DNA of 64,000 nucleotides from Phyllobacterium sp. T1293 (GTDB taxonomy: Bacteria; Pseudomonadota; Alphaproteobacteria; Rhizobiales; Rhizobiaceae), in NCBI RefSeq assembly GCF_020731415.2, contig NZ_CP088273.1:2237001-2301000 (forward strand), written 5' to 3'. A program made the translations under genes and the position numbers. Shown piece after piece: positions 1 to 8,314 of this stretch. The notes below the pieces were generated by a model. It did no database searches and had not been told where the DNA came from. It was given only the letters and a program-made list of their open reading frames with translations. Within the stretch, counting starts at the first letter, position 1; each line of letters opens with the position of its first letter.

Positions 1-3000
1 TCACATTGGCTTTGCCTTCCGCATCGACCTTTACCGGGCCGGAGAAGAAAGCAACCAGTTTTTCGGTGGGTGGGCTGCCCTGCAATGGCATCTGCGCGCC
101 ATCACCGCCTGTCCGCAATCGGCCTGCCACGCCCTGCGAGCCATCAATGAGACGGCCATAGAGATCACGGATTTCAAGGCCCAGCTGGCGCTGGCCAAAA
201 TACCAGTTGTCGGGATTGGGCGCTTCGTAACGGGTGAGATTGAGGATACCGACATCAACGGCAGCAACCGTAACATAGGCCGTATCACCAACGCCCGCAC
301 CGGTCACCTGAACGGGAATGTTCAGCGGCTGACGCGGCAGGGTCTTTTCTGGCGTATCCAGCTTCACCGCAAGATTGCGGTCGCCCGGATTGACACCCAG
401 CCATTTCACGCCGATGGCGCGCATCGGCATATGGCTGTCGCGATCATTGCCCGGACGGAACAGCGTCGCCGTGACATAGGCACCGGCGCCCCAATCGGCA
501 GTGACAGGAATTTCCACCTCGCCACCTTCCGCAGGAATGCTTGCACGCTTCGTCGTCAGCAGGTTTTCTGCGCCGACTGTCACCAGAAGTTCACCGGCAA
601 AACGCGGCGATACTTTCAGCTTGGCCGTGTCGCCGGGGGCATAGTTCTGCTTGTCGAGCGCGATCTCAAGGCCATCAGGCGTTTCGGTCGACGTGGCGGC
701 AACATAATATCCGGCATCGAACTCGACGCTTGATGTAGGCCCGTCCGCTTCTGCTGTTTCCACCTCAAGCCGGAAACGGCCCCACGTAACAGGGACGGAA
801 ATCTCAGAGCCATCCGCCGTTGCATCAACAGTTCCGTTGGAGATGAGTTTTGTCGAAACGATCGGCTCATATTTCCATGAGCTTCCATCGCGATACCATT
901 GATAGTTGCGCTGGACGCTGACAAGTTTCCAGCTCAAGCCATTCATCGCCTGTTTCTGACCATTGTTGTCAACACCGATGATGTGGAACTTGCCGACAGA
1001 ATTTTCGGCGAGATCGCCATCGAATTCCGGTTTGATGCCGATCTTCGAGCCTTGCGATTTCACCGGCAGGGTAAGGGTGCGCTCAATGGCACGGCCACCG
1101 GCTTCCTGCATGCGCACGACAATATTGGCATTCAGCAATTGCGTTGTCGAAGGCACTTCATTCAGCGTGACATCGAATGTCGTCTTGCCGTTCTCATCAA
1201 GCGCCTGCAAATCCTCCAGTGGAATGCGCGTGTCCTCATTGGCCTGTTCATCGGCCAGACCGAAACGATAGCCTTTGAAATTGGCATCCTCATGCGTCGG
1301 CTTGAGGCTGACTTCACCTTCAAGATTGAGACCCGCTGCCGGTGCGCCATAGAGGAAACGGCCATCAACATTAACTGGCGTCGGCGCGCCGACTGCAACC
1401 GACTTGGCCTCGCTGGTCAGGTCGAATTCGATCCTATCAGGAACGAAGTCTTCAACCATGAAGGATTTTTCGGCGATCGGCGAAGCCTTGGGGTCCGTAT
1501 AAATCTGCATGTTCCATGTGCCGCGCATGGCGTTTGCCTGCAGCACCAGATCGAGCATATGGCCGCCAAGCTCAGTACCGGCGCTGACCTTACGGCGATC
1601 TTCCACACCGTCAGGACGCTTGAAGACAAAGGTCAGCGGCAGGTTTTCAATGGCATTGGCGCTGATATCGCGGGCAAGTGCAGCAGCATGCACCGTTTCA
1701 CCGGCGCGGTATATACCGCGTTCCGTCCACGGGAGCACATCAATTGCCCCGGGGGCCGTGCGGCCGGTCACACCGCGATCCGACAGGTCAAAGCCTGCCC
1801 GCGTCATGTCAAGGAACACGTAATCCGCATCGCCATTCTTGGCGGTGATGACGGCGGGCGTCATGGCGGCAGTGCCGCGCAATAGGCCCGCGGTGAATGT
1901 CGCGCGGCCATCCGTATCGGTGATCGCAGTGCCAAGAACTTCGTTGTTCTTGGCCAGAAGCTGCAACTCAACGCCTATCAACGGTTGAGCACTTGCCAAA
2001 GACCGGGCAAAAACATTGAGGCCATCCGTGCCGGTATAGGTGGAAAGCCCGATATCGGAAACGACAAACCACTGGGTTGCCTGTGAATCCCACTCATTGG
2101 TATGAGCGTCGGTTGAGACGGCCGTCAGAACGTAGACGCCAGGCTTGCGCTGCGGCAGCGCTTCGTCCACGGGGAAACTCGTGACCACGTCCTTGTTGAG
2201 ATCGGACTGAATATCAATCGCGCCCTGCCAGACCAGTTCGCCGGATTCATCCTGCAATTTCTGGGCATTATAACCATCAATCTGGGTGAGAAACTGCGAG
2301 CTGGTGAGCAGTGAAGCAATGCCGCGATCACCAATGCGGTAAAGTTTCAGATTGGCGCTGGTGGTATTCACAGAGACAATCGGAATGCCACGGCGGGCGG
2401 TGCTGGGAAGCACAAAGCTGTCGCCGGTAAAGCGCACCATGGCCGAGCGATCCTTGACGTAAATATCGAGATCAACCTGACCTTGCAGCGGTTCACCCAC
2501 CGAAGATGGCAGACCCGCGCGCAAGGCCAGCTTATAACGCTGGCCGTGATTCAGGCCCTCTACGCAAATCTCACTGCCCTTGGCTTCAAGACCTTTGGGT
2601 GCTGCTCCATCCAGTGTTACGAACGGCGCGTAGTCTGTTCCCATTTTAACCAGCGGTTCGGAAAACTGCACGCATGCCCGCGCCGTTGCACTGTCCGCAT
2701 CAATGGTGTGGTTGATGACCCGGAAGCCCTGTCGGGCTTTCAGATCGACATAAGCAGCCTTGACGGTTTTCGCATCGACAAGTTCGAGGCTGGCCTTGTA
2801 GGCATTCAGCGCCGCGCGATAATTCTGCGCGTTCTGCAAGGAAGCTGCCAGCACAGCCAGCGCATCGGCGCGGCTCTGGGTGGTGCGGGTCAGAAGATAG
2901 CCATTATAGGCGGCAAGCGCGGCCTGACCGGCAATATAGGTGTTCTTGTCGGCGCGATTGGCAGCGAGAGCGGTTTCAATCCACAGATCCGCATCATCGG

Positions 3001-3517
3001 GCGATACGGCAAGCGCGCCTTTGAAGGCATTCAGCGCATTTTCAATATTGCCAGCGGCCAGTTCCGCCCGTGCGGTCGCCTTCAGCCCGTCAGCGCCCTC
3101 TGCCTTCTGTGCGTCCGTCAAGGCAAGACGCGCCTTGACCTGCCGGGCATCCTGCACAAGCTGGTCGGAGAGAAATGCCAGTCTTGTCGGCGCGCCGATA
3201 TCCGGCTCGACGGTGGTTTCAACAACCTTGCCAGCGATGGCACCGGGGAAACTGTGCAACTGATTGAAGTCAGACTTCATGAAGCACCACTTCACCTTGG
3301 GATTATAGGTGAAGGCCTTGCACGTTGATTCAGCCAGACAGACAGCCTCGCACTGCTCAAGGGTCACGTCCTCTTCGGTACGCAGGTCAAACCCGAAATA
3401 GTCGCCGTCCTTGGTGGTGACAATGTCGCGATTCGTTTCGGCAGCGCCAACGGGTGCGCCGGAAACCAAGGCAGAGAGAAGAAAAACTGAAAATCCGATA
3501 ACCGCGCGCATAGACAT
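1..3517 (-). CDS. Alpha-2-macroglobulin family protein (5' part, runs off the window)
   Basis: The reading frame on the minus strand starts at 3517 and stays open to the window edge, giving about 1172 residues; the family is usually 1600-1900, so the C-terminal part, including any CxEQ thioester, lies outside. An ATG with a strong GGAGG seven bases upstream fixes the start. The first ~25 residues form a signal peptide ending near GAPVGAAE. Residues ~40-85 hold a cysteine-rich PAN/Apple-like segment with CEAVC and WCFMKSD. A TPR-like helical stretch follows at ~140-230, then macroglobulin beta domains rich in VTVAAVDVG-type strands. Bacterial relatives are periplasmic or inner-membrane-anchored protease traps often paired with a penicillin-binding protein; that partner is not visible here. 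Family assignment is firm, function is inferred. Confidence 0.88.
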   Translation of the reverse strand, partial: MSMRAVIGFSVFLLSALVSGAPVGAAETNRDIVTTKDGDYFGFDLRTEEDVTLEQCEAVCLAESTCKAFTYNPKVKWCFMKSDFNQLHSFPGAIAGKVVETTVEPDIGAPTRLAFLSDQLVQDARQVKARLALTDAQKAEGADGLKATARAELAAGNIENALNAFKGALAVSPDDADLWIETALAANRADKNTYIAGQAALAAYNGYLLTRTTQSRADALAVLAASLQNAQNYRAALNAYKASLELVDAKTVKAAYVDLKARQGFRVINHTIDADSATARACVQFSEPLVKMGTDYAPFVTLDGAAPKGLEAKGSEICVEGLNHGQRYKLALRAGLPSSVGEPLQGQVDLDIYVKDRSAMVRFTGDSFVLPSTARRGIPIVSVNTTSANLKLYRIGDRGIASLLTSSQFLTQIDGYNAQKLQDESGELVWQGAIDIQSDLNKDVVTSFPVDEALPQRKPGVYVLTAVSTDAHTNEWDSQATQWFVVSDIGLSTYTGTDGLNVFARSLASAQPLIGVELQLLAKNNEVLGTAITDTDGRATFTAGLLRGTAAMTPAVITAKNGDADYVFLDMTRAGFDLSDRGVTGRTAPGAIDVLPWTERGIYRAGETVHAAALARDISANAIENLPLTFVFKRPDGVEDRRKVSAGTELGGHMLDLVLQANAMRGTWNMQIYTDPKASPIAEKSFMVEDFVPDRIEFDLTSEAKSVAVGAPTPVNVDGRFLYGAPAAGLNLEGEVSLKPTHEDANFKGYRFGLADEQANEDTRIPLEDLQALDENGKTTFDVTLNEVPSTTQLLNANIVVRMQEAGGRAIERTLTLPVKSQGSKIGIKPEFDGDLAENSVGKFHIIGVDNNGQKQAMNGLSWKLVSVQRNYQWYRDGSSWKYEPIVSTKLISNGTVDATADGSEISVPVTWGRFRLEVETAEADGPTSSVEFDAGYYVAATSTETPDGLEIALDKQNYAPGDTAKLKVSPRFAGELLVTVGAENLLTTKRASIPAEGGEVEIPVTADWGAGAYVTATLFRPGNDRDSHMPMRAIGVKWLGVNPGDRNLAVKLDTPEKTLPRQPLNIPVQVTGAGVGDTAYVTVAAVDVGILNLTRYEAPNPDNWYFGQRQLGLEIRDLYGRLIDGSQGVAGRLRTGGDGAQMPLQGSPPTEKLVAFFSGPVKVDAEGKANV

Positions 3518-3589
3518 GTAGTCCTCCCCAACGCAACCCGTCTGGTGGTGAGCCGCACTCTTCAAACTTCGGTATAACTTGTCAACAGA

Positions 3590-4486
3590 TCATGCGGTCG
3601 GAGCGCGGTCGTCCAGGGCGATTTCCGTGCGTATCCATGCCTGAAAATGCTGCATTTGCAGCGTCGGCTTGCGGTTTTTCGGGGAAACCAGCCAATAGGC
3701 AATATTTGAAGGCACACGCAGCGGAAATGGCGCAACCAGACGCCCATCGGCCAACGCGTCCTCCACGAACAATTCCCATGCCAGCATGATGCCCTGCCCG
3801 CTGATGGTTGCTTCAACCGCGAGCCACGGGTCGGAGAAAGTGGGGCCATCAAAAGACAGCGGACCACCCAGACCCGCCGCTGTCTGCCATTCATCCCAGC
3901 TGAACATGGGATTTTCGTAACAGATGATCGGCTGGCGGAAAATATCGGCGGGTCCCGTCAGGCGTTCGGCGAAGGTGCGCGTGCAGACCGGAAACATCTT
4001 TTGCGGCAGCAGGCATTCCGGTGCGCCATCGTACCAATCACCATTGCCAAGCCGGATGGCCAGATCAATATCGGAGTTCTTCAGGTCGAGAATGCCGGGG
4101 GAAGGATCAATGCGGATCTTCATATCCGGATGTGCAGCGCGCAGGCGACCAAGCCGGGGCACCAGCCATTTTGAGGCAAAAGTCGGGGCCACGGAAAGCA
4201 GCAGGGTCTGCTCAACCCCATCCGCCATGGCGACAGCGCGCGATAAATGCTGGAAACCTTCTTCCAGCCGGGCAATAAACCCTTTGCCGAAAAAGGTGGG
4301 AACAAGACCCGCCCGCGTCCGGTCGAAGACCGTATGACCAATCTGCGCTTCGGTGCGGATCAACTGCTGGCTGACGGCGCTGACGGAAACGCCAAGTTCT
4401 GCCGCCGCCTTAGGCAGCGATCCCAGCCGTCCGATGGCCTCGACAGCACGCAGACCATTGATGTGAACCCTGTTCAAATTCTTCAT
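3590..4486 (-). CDS. LysR-family transcriptional regulator, GcvA-like
   Basis: The 298-residue protein has the standard LysR layout: an N-terminal winged helix-turn-helix at residues ~10-65 with LPKAAAELGVSVSAVSQQL, and a C-terminal effector-binding domain with SVAPTFASKWLVPRL and DIDLAIRLGNGDW, the wording typical of the GcvA subgroup. It is transcribed away from a small gene at 4598; that divergent arrangement is the usual one for a LysR protein and its target, so the small gene is the best candidate target. The effector is unknown. The gene ends about 70 bases from the alpha-2-macroglobulin start and is probably a separate unit. Confidence 0.9.
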   Translation of the reverse strand: MKNLNRVHINGLRAVEAIGRLGSLPKAAAELGVSVSAVSQQLIRTEAQIGHTVFDRTRAGLVPTFFGKGFIARLEEGFQHLSRAVAMADGVEQTLLLSVAPTFASKWLVPRLGRLRAAHPDMKIRIDPSPGILDLKNSDIDLAIRLGNGDWYDGAPECLLPQKMFPVCTRTFAERLTGPADIFRQPIICYENPMFSWDEWQTAAGLGGPLSFDGPTFSDPWLAVEATISGQGIMLAWELFVEDALADGRLVAPFPLRVPSNIAYWLVSPKNRKPTLQMQHFQAWIRTEIALDDRAPTA

Positions 4487-4597
4487 GATGCAATTTCTTC
4501 ATCAAGATTTTCTAAACTCTGATATCGCCATTCTTGATTGATGACAGCAATAAACCCAATCAGAATAGCACATTCCTCCAATCATGGGAGCTGTGTT

Positions 4598-4789
4598 ATG
4601 AAGATTTTCTGGCTAACAAAATGGGTTACAGAGATTCTTGGCCCGTTCCGCACGGACAGGAGTGTTCCCGACGAAGATGCAGCTGATCATTGGCGCCGGG
4701 ACCCACTCTCCCATCCGGCCTTGCAGGCCATGGGACTGGATGAACTGGCGGACCTGCCATTCGATCCGCGCAGGCTTCGCAGTTGCTGA
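4598..4789 (+). CDS. Small conserved-looking protein (63 aa), divergent from LysR
   Basis: I chose the ATG at 4598 because a GGGAG sits eight bases upstream and the protein then begins MKIFWLTKWV; an ATG at 4538 in the same frame has no such site. The N-terminus is short and hydrophobic-aromatic. The C-terminal half carries DPLSHPALQAMGLDELADLPF, a phrase I associate with short rhizobial proteins related to the DUF1127 group and found beside GcvA-like regulators. No catalytic residues are visible. The divergent regulator suggests controlled expression. Function is unknown, and the family link is from memory. Confidence 0.6.
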   Translation: MKIFWLTKWVTEILGPFRTDRSVPDEDAADHWRRDPLSHPALQAMGLDELADLPFDPRRLRSC

Positions 4790-4802
4790 TCGAAAAAGAA
4801 AA

Positions 4803-4823
4803 GCCCCGGAAACATTCCGGGGC
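4803..4823 (-). terminator. Intrinsic terminator of the autotransporter gene
   Basis: A perfect 9-bp stem (GCCCCGGAA / TTCCGGGGC) with a 3-base loop lies 34 bases past the autotransporter stop. Read on the minus strand it is followed by a run of mostly T (TTTTCTTTTT), the expected layout for that gene. The same hairpin could also stop the small plus-strand gene ending at 4789, but no T run follows on that side. Confidence 0.8.
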
Positions 4824-4856
4824 CATCCTGTTCATGAACAGCTTGGATCGACTGAG

Positions 4857-7800
4857 CTAGAACCTTACCGTCAGATCGGCCTTGACGGCGTTGTCACGGG
4901 TCTGTTGCGAGAACTGGCCGGTATAGCTGATGCCAAGCGTGGTGGCCTTGCCGATGCCAAAGTCCAGTCCGGCTTCGACGAGTGCCGTATCTGATGCAAT
5001 GGGTGATCCACTGACCGCGAAGGCCTGACCACCACTGGCAAAGGCCAGCGAGGCTTCCGGTGTGGTATCGCCAAAGGCATGCCGCCAACCCGCCATGCCA
5101 TGTGCGGTGAGCACGGTTGCCTCGCTCACGGCAAAGCGATGCGAGGCTCTGAGACCAAGGGTTGTGGTGGTGAGGTCAGTCGTGTCTGACCGCCCCGACA
5201 ACGCAGTGATACCACCGGTTTCGGTAAAGCCATCGGTCTTTAGATGCGTATAGGCAACTGCGGCAAAGGGTTCGAATGCAGCATAGGCTGTATCGATCTG
5301 GTAGGCTGCCTCACCAAACACCTGCACCGATTTTGCCGAATAATCTGCCGTATTGTTGTCATTGATACCGCTGAAGACGACCTTGCGGCGCGTATCGATC
5401 TCATGATGGGCAAGGCTGGTGCCAAAGCTCAATGTCAGCGCATCGATTTTGGTGCCGCCATAGACACCGACCTGATAGGTATCGGCAGAGGCACGGCCGC
5501 GATCCGTATGAACAGATGTGTTGCCATAACCGGCCAAGAGACCAAAGCGCCACGTATCGGCAATCACCCCGTCAAACCCGGTGACGAAACCGCCGGTATT
5601 GCGGCTATAGGCGGATGCATTGCTTGTTCTGTCAACATCGCTCCATGAGCCATAGGCTTCGCCCCACAGCGCTGTTGTTGGAGTAGCAGGTTCGACAGAA
5701 GCAAAGGCCGCACTCCCCTTCTTCTGATCGGGACCGTAAGCCAGAACCGGCATCGCTGACTTGCTGCTTGCCGTATCGCCAAAGGCAGCCCGAATACGAT
5801 TGCTCGCGGCATCGCGGACAAACTTTCCATCCTCGGCCAGAATGCCTTTCAGTGAGGCATGAACTTCTCCGGACAGGGCGTCCAAACGAGCGGGCAGGTT
5901 CTCGTCCAACGTTGTAACAGCTATCGTGTCATAGAGTTGATTGCTTGCACCAAGACTTTCGACTCCGCCGGCTGCTGCCTTTTGGTTCTTCGTCCGTCCG
6001 GTATCGGCAAAGGCAAGACCGTTGCGCGACAGGATGACATTCACATTGTTGGGATCATAGCTTAGCGCGCCCCCAATGAAGTAATACTTGGGCAGCACTG
6101 CATCAAACTTTCCGTTGATGCCGCCAGCAGCGGTGAGAACCGTATAACTCTTGCCCAGCAGAGCAAGCGTTTCGGCTGGTGTCAGCGGTGTAGTGCTGTT
6201 CTCGCTTGCAACACTGACCACGCCACCCAGCAGCGTGGTCTTGCCAGCCACTTCGAGACGATCGCTGCGACCGTCAGGCGCGACCTGAATAGCGAGGCCA
6301 CTGCCCTTGTCGAAGCTGGCATCTCCAGCCACATGCAGCGTCCCGATGGAATTGCCCGGTGCAACGATACCGCCCGCATGCACGCCGAGGCTGCCGACCG
6401 TGCCAGTGCCGCCAAGCGCACCGCTATTATTGACTGAAACAACCGAAGCAATACTGCCATCGACAGCGAGCAGGCCGCCATTGATCTGGGTGTCACCCGT
6501 ATAGGTGTTGGCTCCGGTCAGACGCAATGTTCCGGTGCCGGATTTGATCAGACTACCGAAATACTGGCGCGTTTTGAACGCCTCGTCGCGCGCCGTTTTG
6601 GTGTTATATTCAGTCTTGTCCGCATCGCTTGCATTGGCAGGCAGGCCATTTTGCCAGCCCTTTGTGGTTTTGGTCGTTTCCCATTCATCGTGTTCGGCCT
6701 TGTCTTCGGTCTGCCGGGCACGAATCGCCACATCAGAAATGTTATTGCTCCAGGTATCGCTCACACCTGCGCCCAGATTGGCATCGAACCGGCCAAGGAA
6801 CTGGCCGGGGCCGTTCATCGCCTTGTTCAGATCGACAAGTCCCCAGCCGGTCACGGCATTGGGTACCTGCGCGGTGCCGGGAACAACCGGTGTGCGTGAG
6901 CGCGTGCCCGTCGTCGGAGCGACGTCAGGGCTTGCAACCATATTCTGAGCTGTTGTGAACAGCACCGACAGTGCCTGTTCATTGGTCATATAGGGAAATC
7001 GTTGCATGATCAGCGCCAGAGCGGCGGAAGCATGGGGTGCAGCGGCCGATGTGCCGTTAAAACCATTGCTCAAACCACCATTGGTATCTGTCGTTTGCAC
7101 AATGGTCGGCGCCATGATGCACCAGTATTTTGCAATGCCGCACCGATTGTAAATCTGGTCTTTCTGGTTGTTGGCAAAGCCGGTTGTCGTCATCCAGTGG
7201 CCTTCAAGCTCCGGACGGAAATAGGGCAGCGAACCGCGCAGACTGGCATTGTCATAGCCGGAATTGCCCGCGCTGAAATTGTTGATAATGCCTTCCTTGC
7301 CGTTCTTGCCCGTCGAGGCTCTCGCCGCCCCCTCGATCCAGGTATTCTTGCCGTCATATTGCTGATAGGCGGCGAATAGTTTTGCCAGGGTGGAATAGTT
7401 CTGGTCCGCCGGCTGGCTGCCCCAGCTATTGCTGATAATGCGCACATCCTGTGCCGCTACGGCGTCATAAACTGCGGCGAGATAGCTCGCCGACGATTTT
7501 GGAAAGGCAGCTTGAGGGGCTGGACCGAAAAGCAGGGCATCGGTTGCATTGGTATTGCCGACATAGATGTCCGCATCAAACGCCACGCCCTGCACGCCTG
7601 TGCCATTGCGGGCGGCGCTGATAACGCCTGTTACCTTGGTGCCATGGCTGTCATTGACGCCGCTGATCCAATTGCCGGAAATACCATCGGGATTGTTTGG
7701 ATCTGGTGCGGCATTGGGGTCCTTGGCGAAAACCGCGTGATATCTGGAAGTCGGAGAAAATTCCGAATGCGGGTTGTAGAACCCCGAATCAACAATACCG

Positions 7801-8117
7801 ATCTTGACGCGCTTTCCTGTGGTCGCGTCATAGCCGGTAATGCCGCGGGCATAGGCGTATTCGGCTTTCATGGCGCCAACGCCCCAATTTGCCTGAAATT
7901 CCTTGTCGGCCCGCCATGTTGCAGCGGCCGCCTCAAGATCACTGGTCTTTGATCCATCGGCATTGACGTAAATCGCATTCGCCTGCTGCGCGTGAGCGCC
8001 TGAGCACGCCGCTGCAATCAGGAACGCCGTAGAGGCGGTACTGAGAAGATTGTGGCGATACTTGGCGAAGAGGTCTGGACGTGCGGATGCAATCGTCCCT
8101 GTGGTGCGGAAAGACAT
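4857..8117 (-). CDS. Subtilase (S8) autotransporter serine protease
   Basis: This is a type V secreted protease of 1086 residues. I use the ATG at 8117, where the frame starts MSFRTTGTIA; an upstream ATG at 8201 would add 28 residues. A signal peptide with a long basic n-region ends at AHA-Q (residues 41-44). The peptidase S8 domain has Asp110 in KIGIVDSGF, His158 in NDSHGT, Asn285 in SAGNSG and Ser357 in NGTSAAAPHAS, so the triad is complete. A passenger-associated repeat (GTGTLRLTGANTYTGDT) lies at ~530-560. The last ~270 residues form the beta-barrel translocator and end in Phe (ADLTVRF), as needed for outer-membrane insertion. It stands alone, with terminators on both sides. The substrate is unknown; relatives include proteases that process surface proteins or act as virulence or adhesion factors. 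Confidence 0.93.
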   Translation of the reverse strand: MSFRTTGTIASARPDLFAKYRHNLLSTASTAFLIAAACSGAHAQQANAIYVNADGSKTSDLEAAAATWRADKEFQANWGVGAMKAEYAYARGITGYDATTGKRVKIGIVDSGFYNPHSEFSPTSRYHAVFAKDPNAAPDPNNPDGISGNWISGVNDSHGTKVTGVISAARNGTGVQGVAFDADIYVGNTNATDALLFGPAPQAAFPKSSASYLAAVYDAVAAQDVRIISNSWGSQPADQNYSTLAKLFAAYQQYDGKNTWIEGAARASTGKNGKEGIINNFSAGNSGYDNASLRGSLPYFRPELEGHWMTTTGFANNQKDQIYNRCGIAKYWCIMAPTIVQTTDTNGGLSNGFNGTSAAAPHASAALALIMQRFPYMTNEQALSVLFTTAQNMVASPDVAPTTGTRSRTPVVPGTAQVPNAVTGWGLVDLNKAMNGPGQFLGRFDANLGAGVSDTWSNNISDVAIRARQTEDKAEHDEWETTKTTKGWQNGLPANASDADKTEYNTKTARDEAFKTRQYFGSLIKSGTGTLRLTGANTYTGDTQINGGLLAVDGSIASVVSVNNSGALGGTGTVGSLGVHAGGIVAPGNSIGTLHVAGDASFDKGSGLAIQVAPDGRSDRLEVAGKTTLLGGVVSVASENSTTPLTPAETLALLGKSYTVLTAAGGINGKFDAVLPKYYFIGGALSYDPNNVNVILSRNGLAFADTGRTKNQKAAAGGVESLGASNQLYDTIAVTTLDENLPARLDALSGEVHASLKGILAEDGKFVRDAASNRIRAAFGDTASSKSAMPVLAYGPDQKKGSAAFASVEPATPTTALWGEAYGSWSDVDRTSNASAYSRNTGGFVTGFDGVIADTWRFGLLAGYGNTSVHTDRGRASADTYQVGVYGGTKIDALTLSFGTSLAHHEIDTRRKVVFSGINDNNTADYSAKSVQVFGEAAYQIDTAYAAFEPFAAVAYTHLKTDGFTETGGITALSGRSDTTDLTTTTLGLRASHRFAVSEATVLTAHGMAGWRHAFGDTTPEASLAFASGGQAFAVSGSPIASDTALVEAGLDFGIGKATTLGISYTGQFSQQTRDNAVKADLTVRF

Positions 8118-8269
8118 GGAATCTGGCCCCCCAGTTTCATCGTGAAAAATAAAATTCGGAAAAGTAGTGAGCAAATAGTTGGGTAATAGAGTTACAACCA
8201 CTGGCAGCAGTCAAGTGGAAAAATATTTCGGCAGGAAGTTTTCCGCACGTCTTTTATTGCTGATGAAAT

Positions 8270-8299
8270 AAAACAGGCTCCGCGAACGGAGCCTGTTTT
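8270..8299 (-). terminator. Intrinsic terminator after the OFA transporter gene
   Basis: A 13-bp perfect stem (AAAACAGGCTCCG / CGGAGCCTGTTTT) with a CGAA loop lies just past the transporter stop at 8315. T-rich sequence follows on both strands, so it may work in both directions. Confidence 0.85.
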
Positions 8300-8314
8300 T
8301 TGCTTATCATGGCT

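Noticed and set aside
899..3328. Plus-strand frames of 328 and 281 codons at 899-1885 and 2483-3328
   Set aside because: They are antisense to the alpha-2-macroglobulin gene, which is open throughout with a signal peptide and family motifs.
5240..5300. tRNA-like GGTTCGAATGC string in the autotransporter gene
   Set aside because: No cloverleaf partner arms, and it lies within the conserved barrel coding region.
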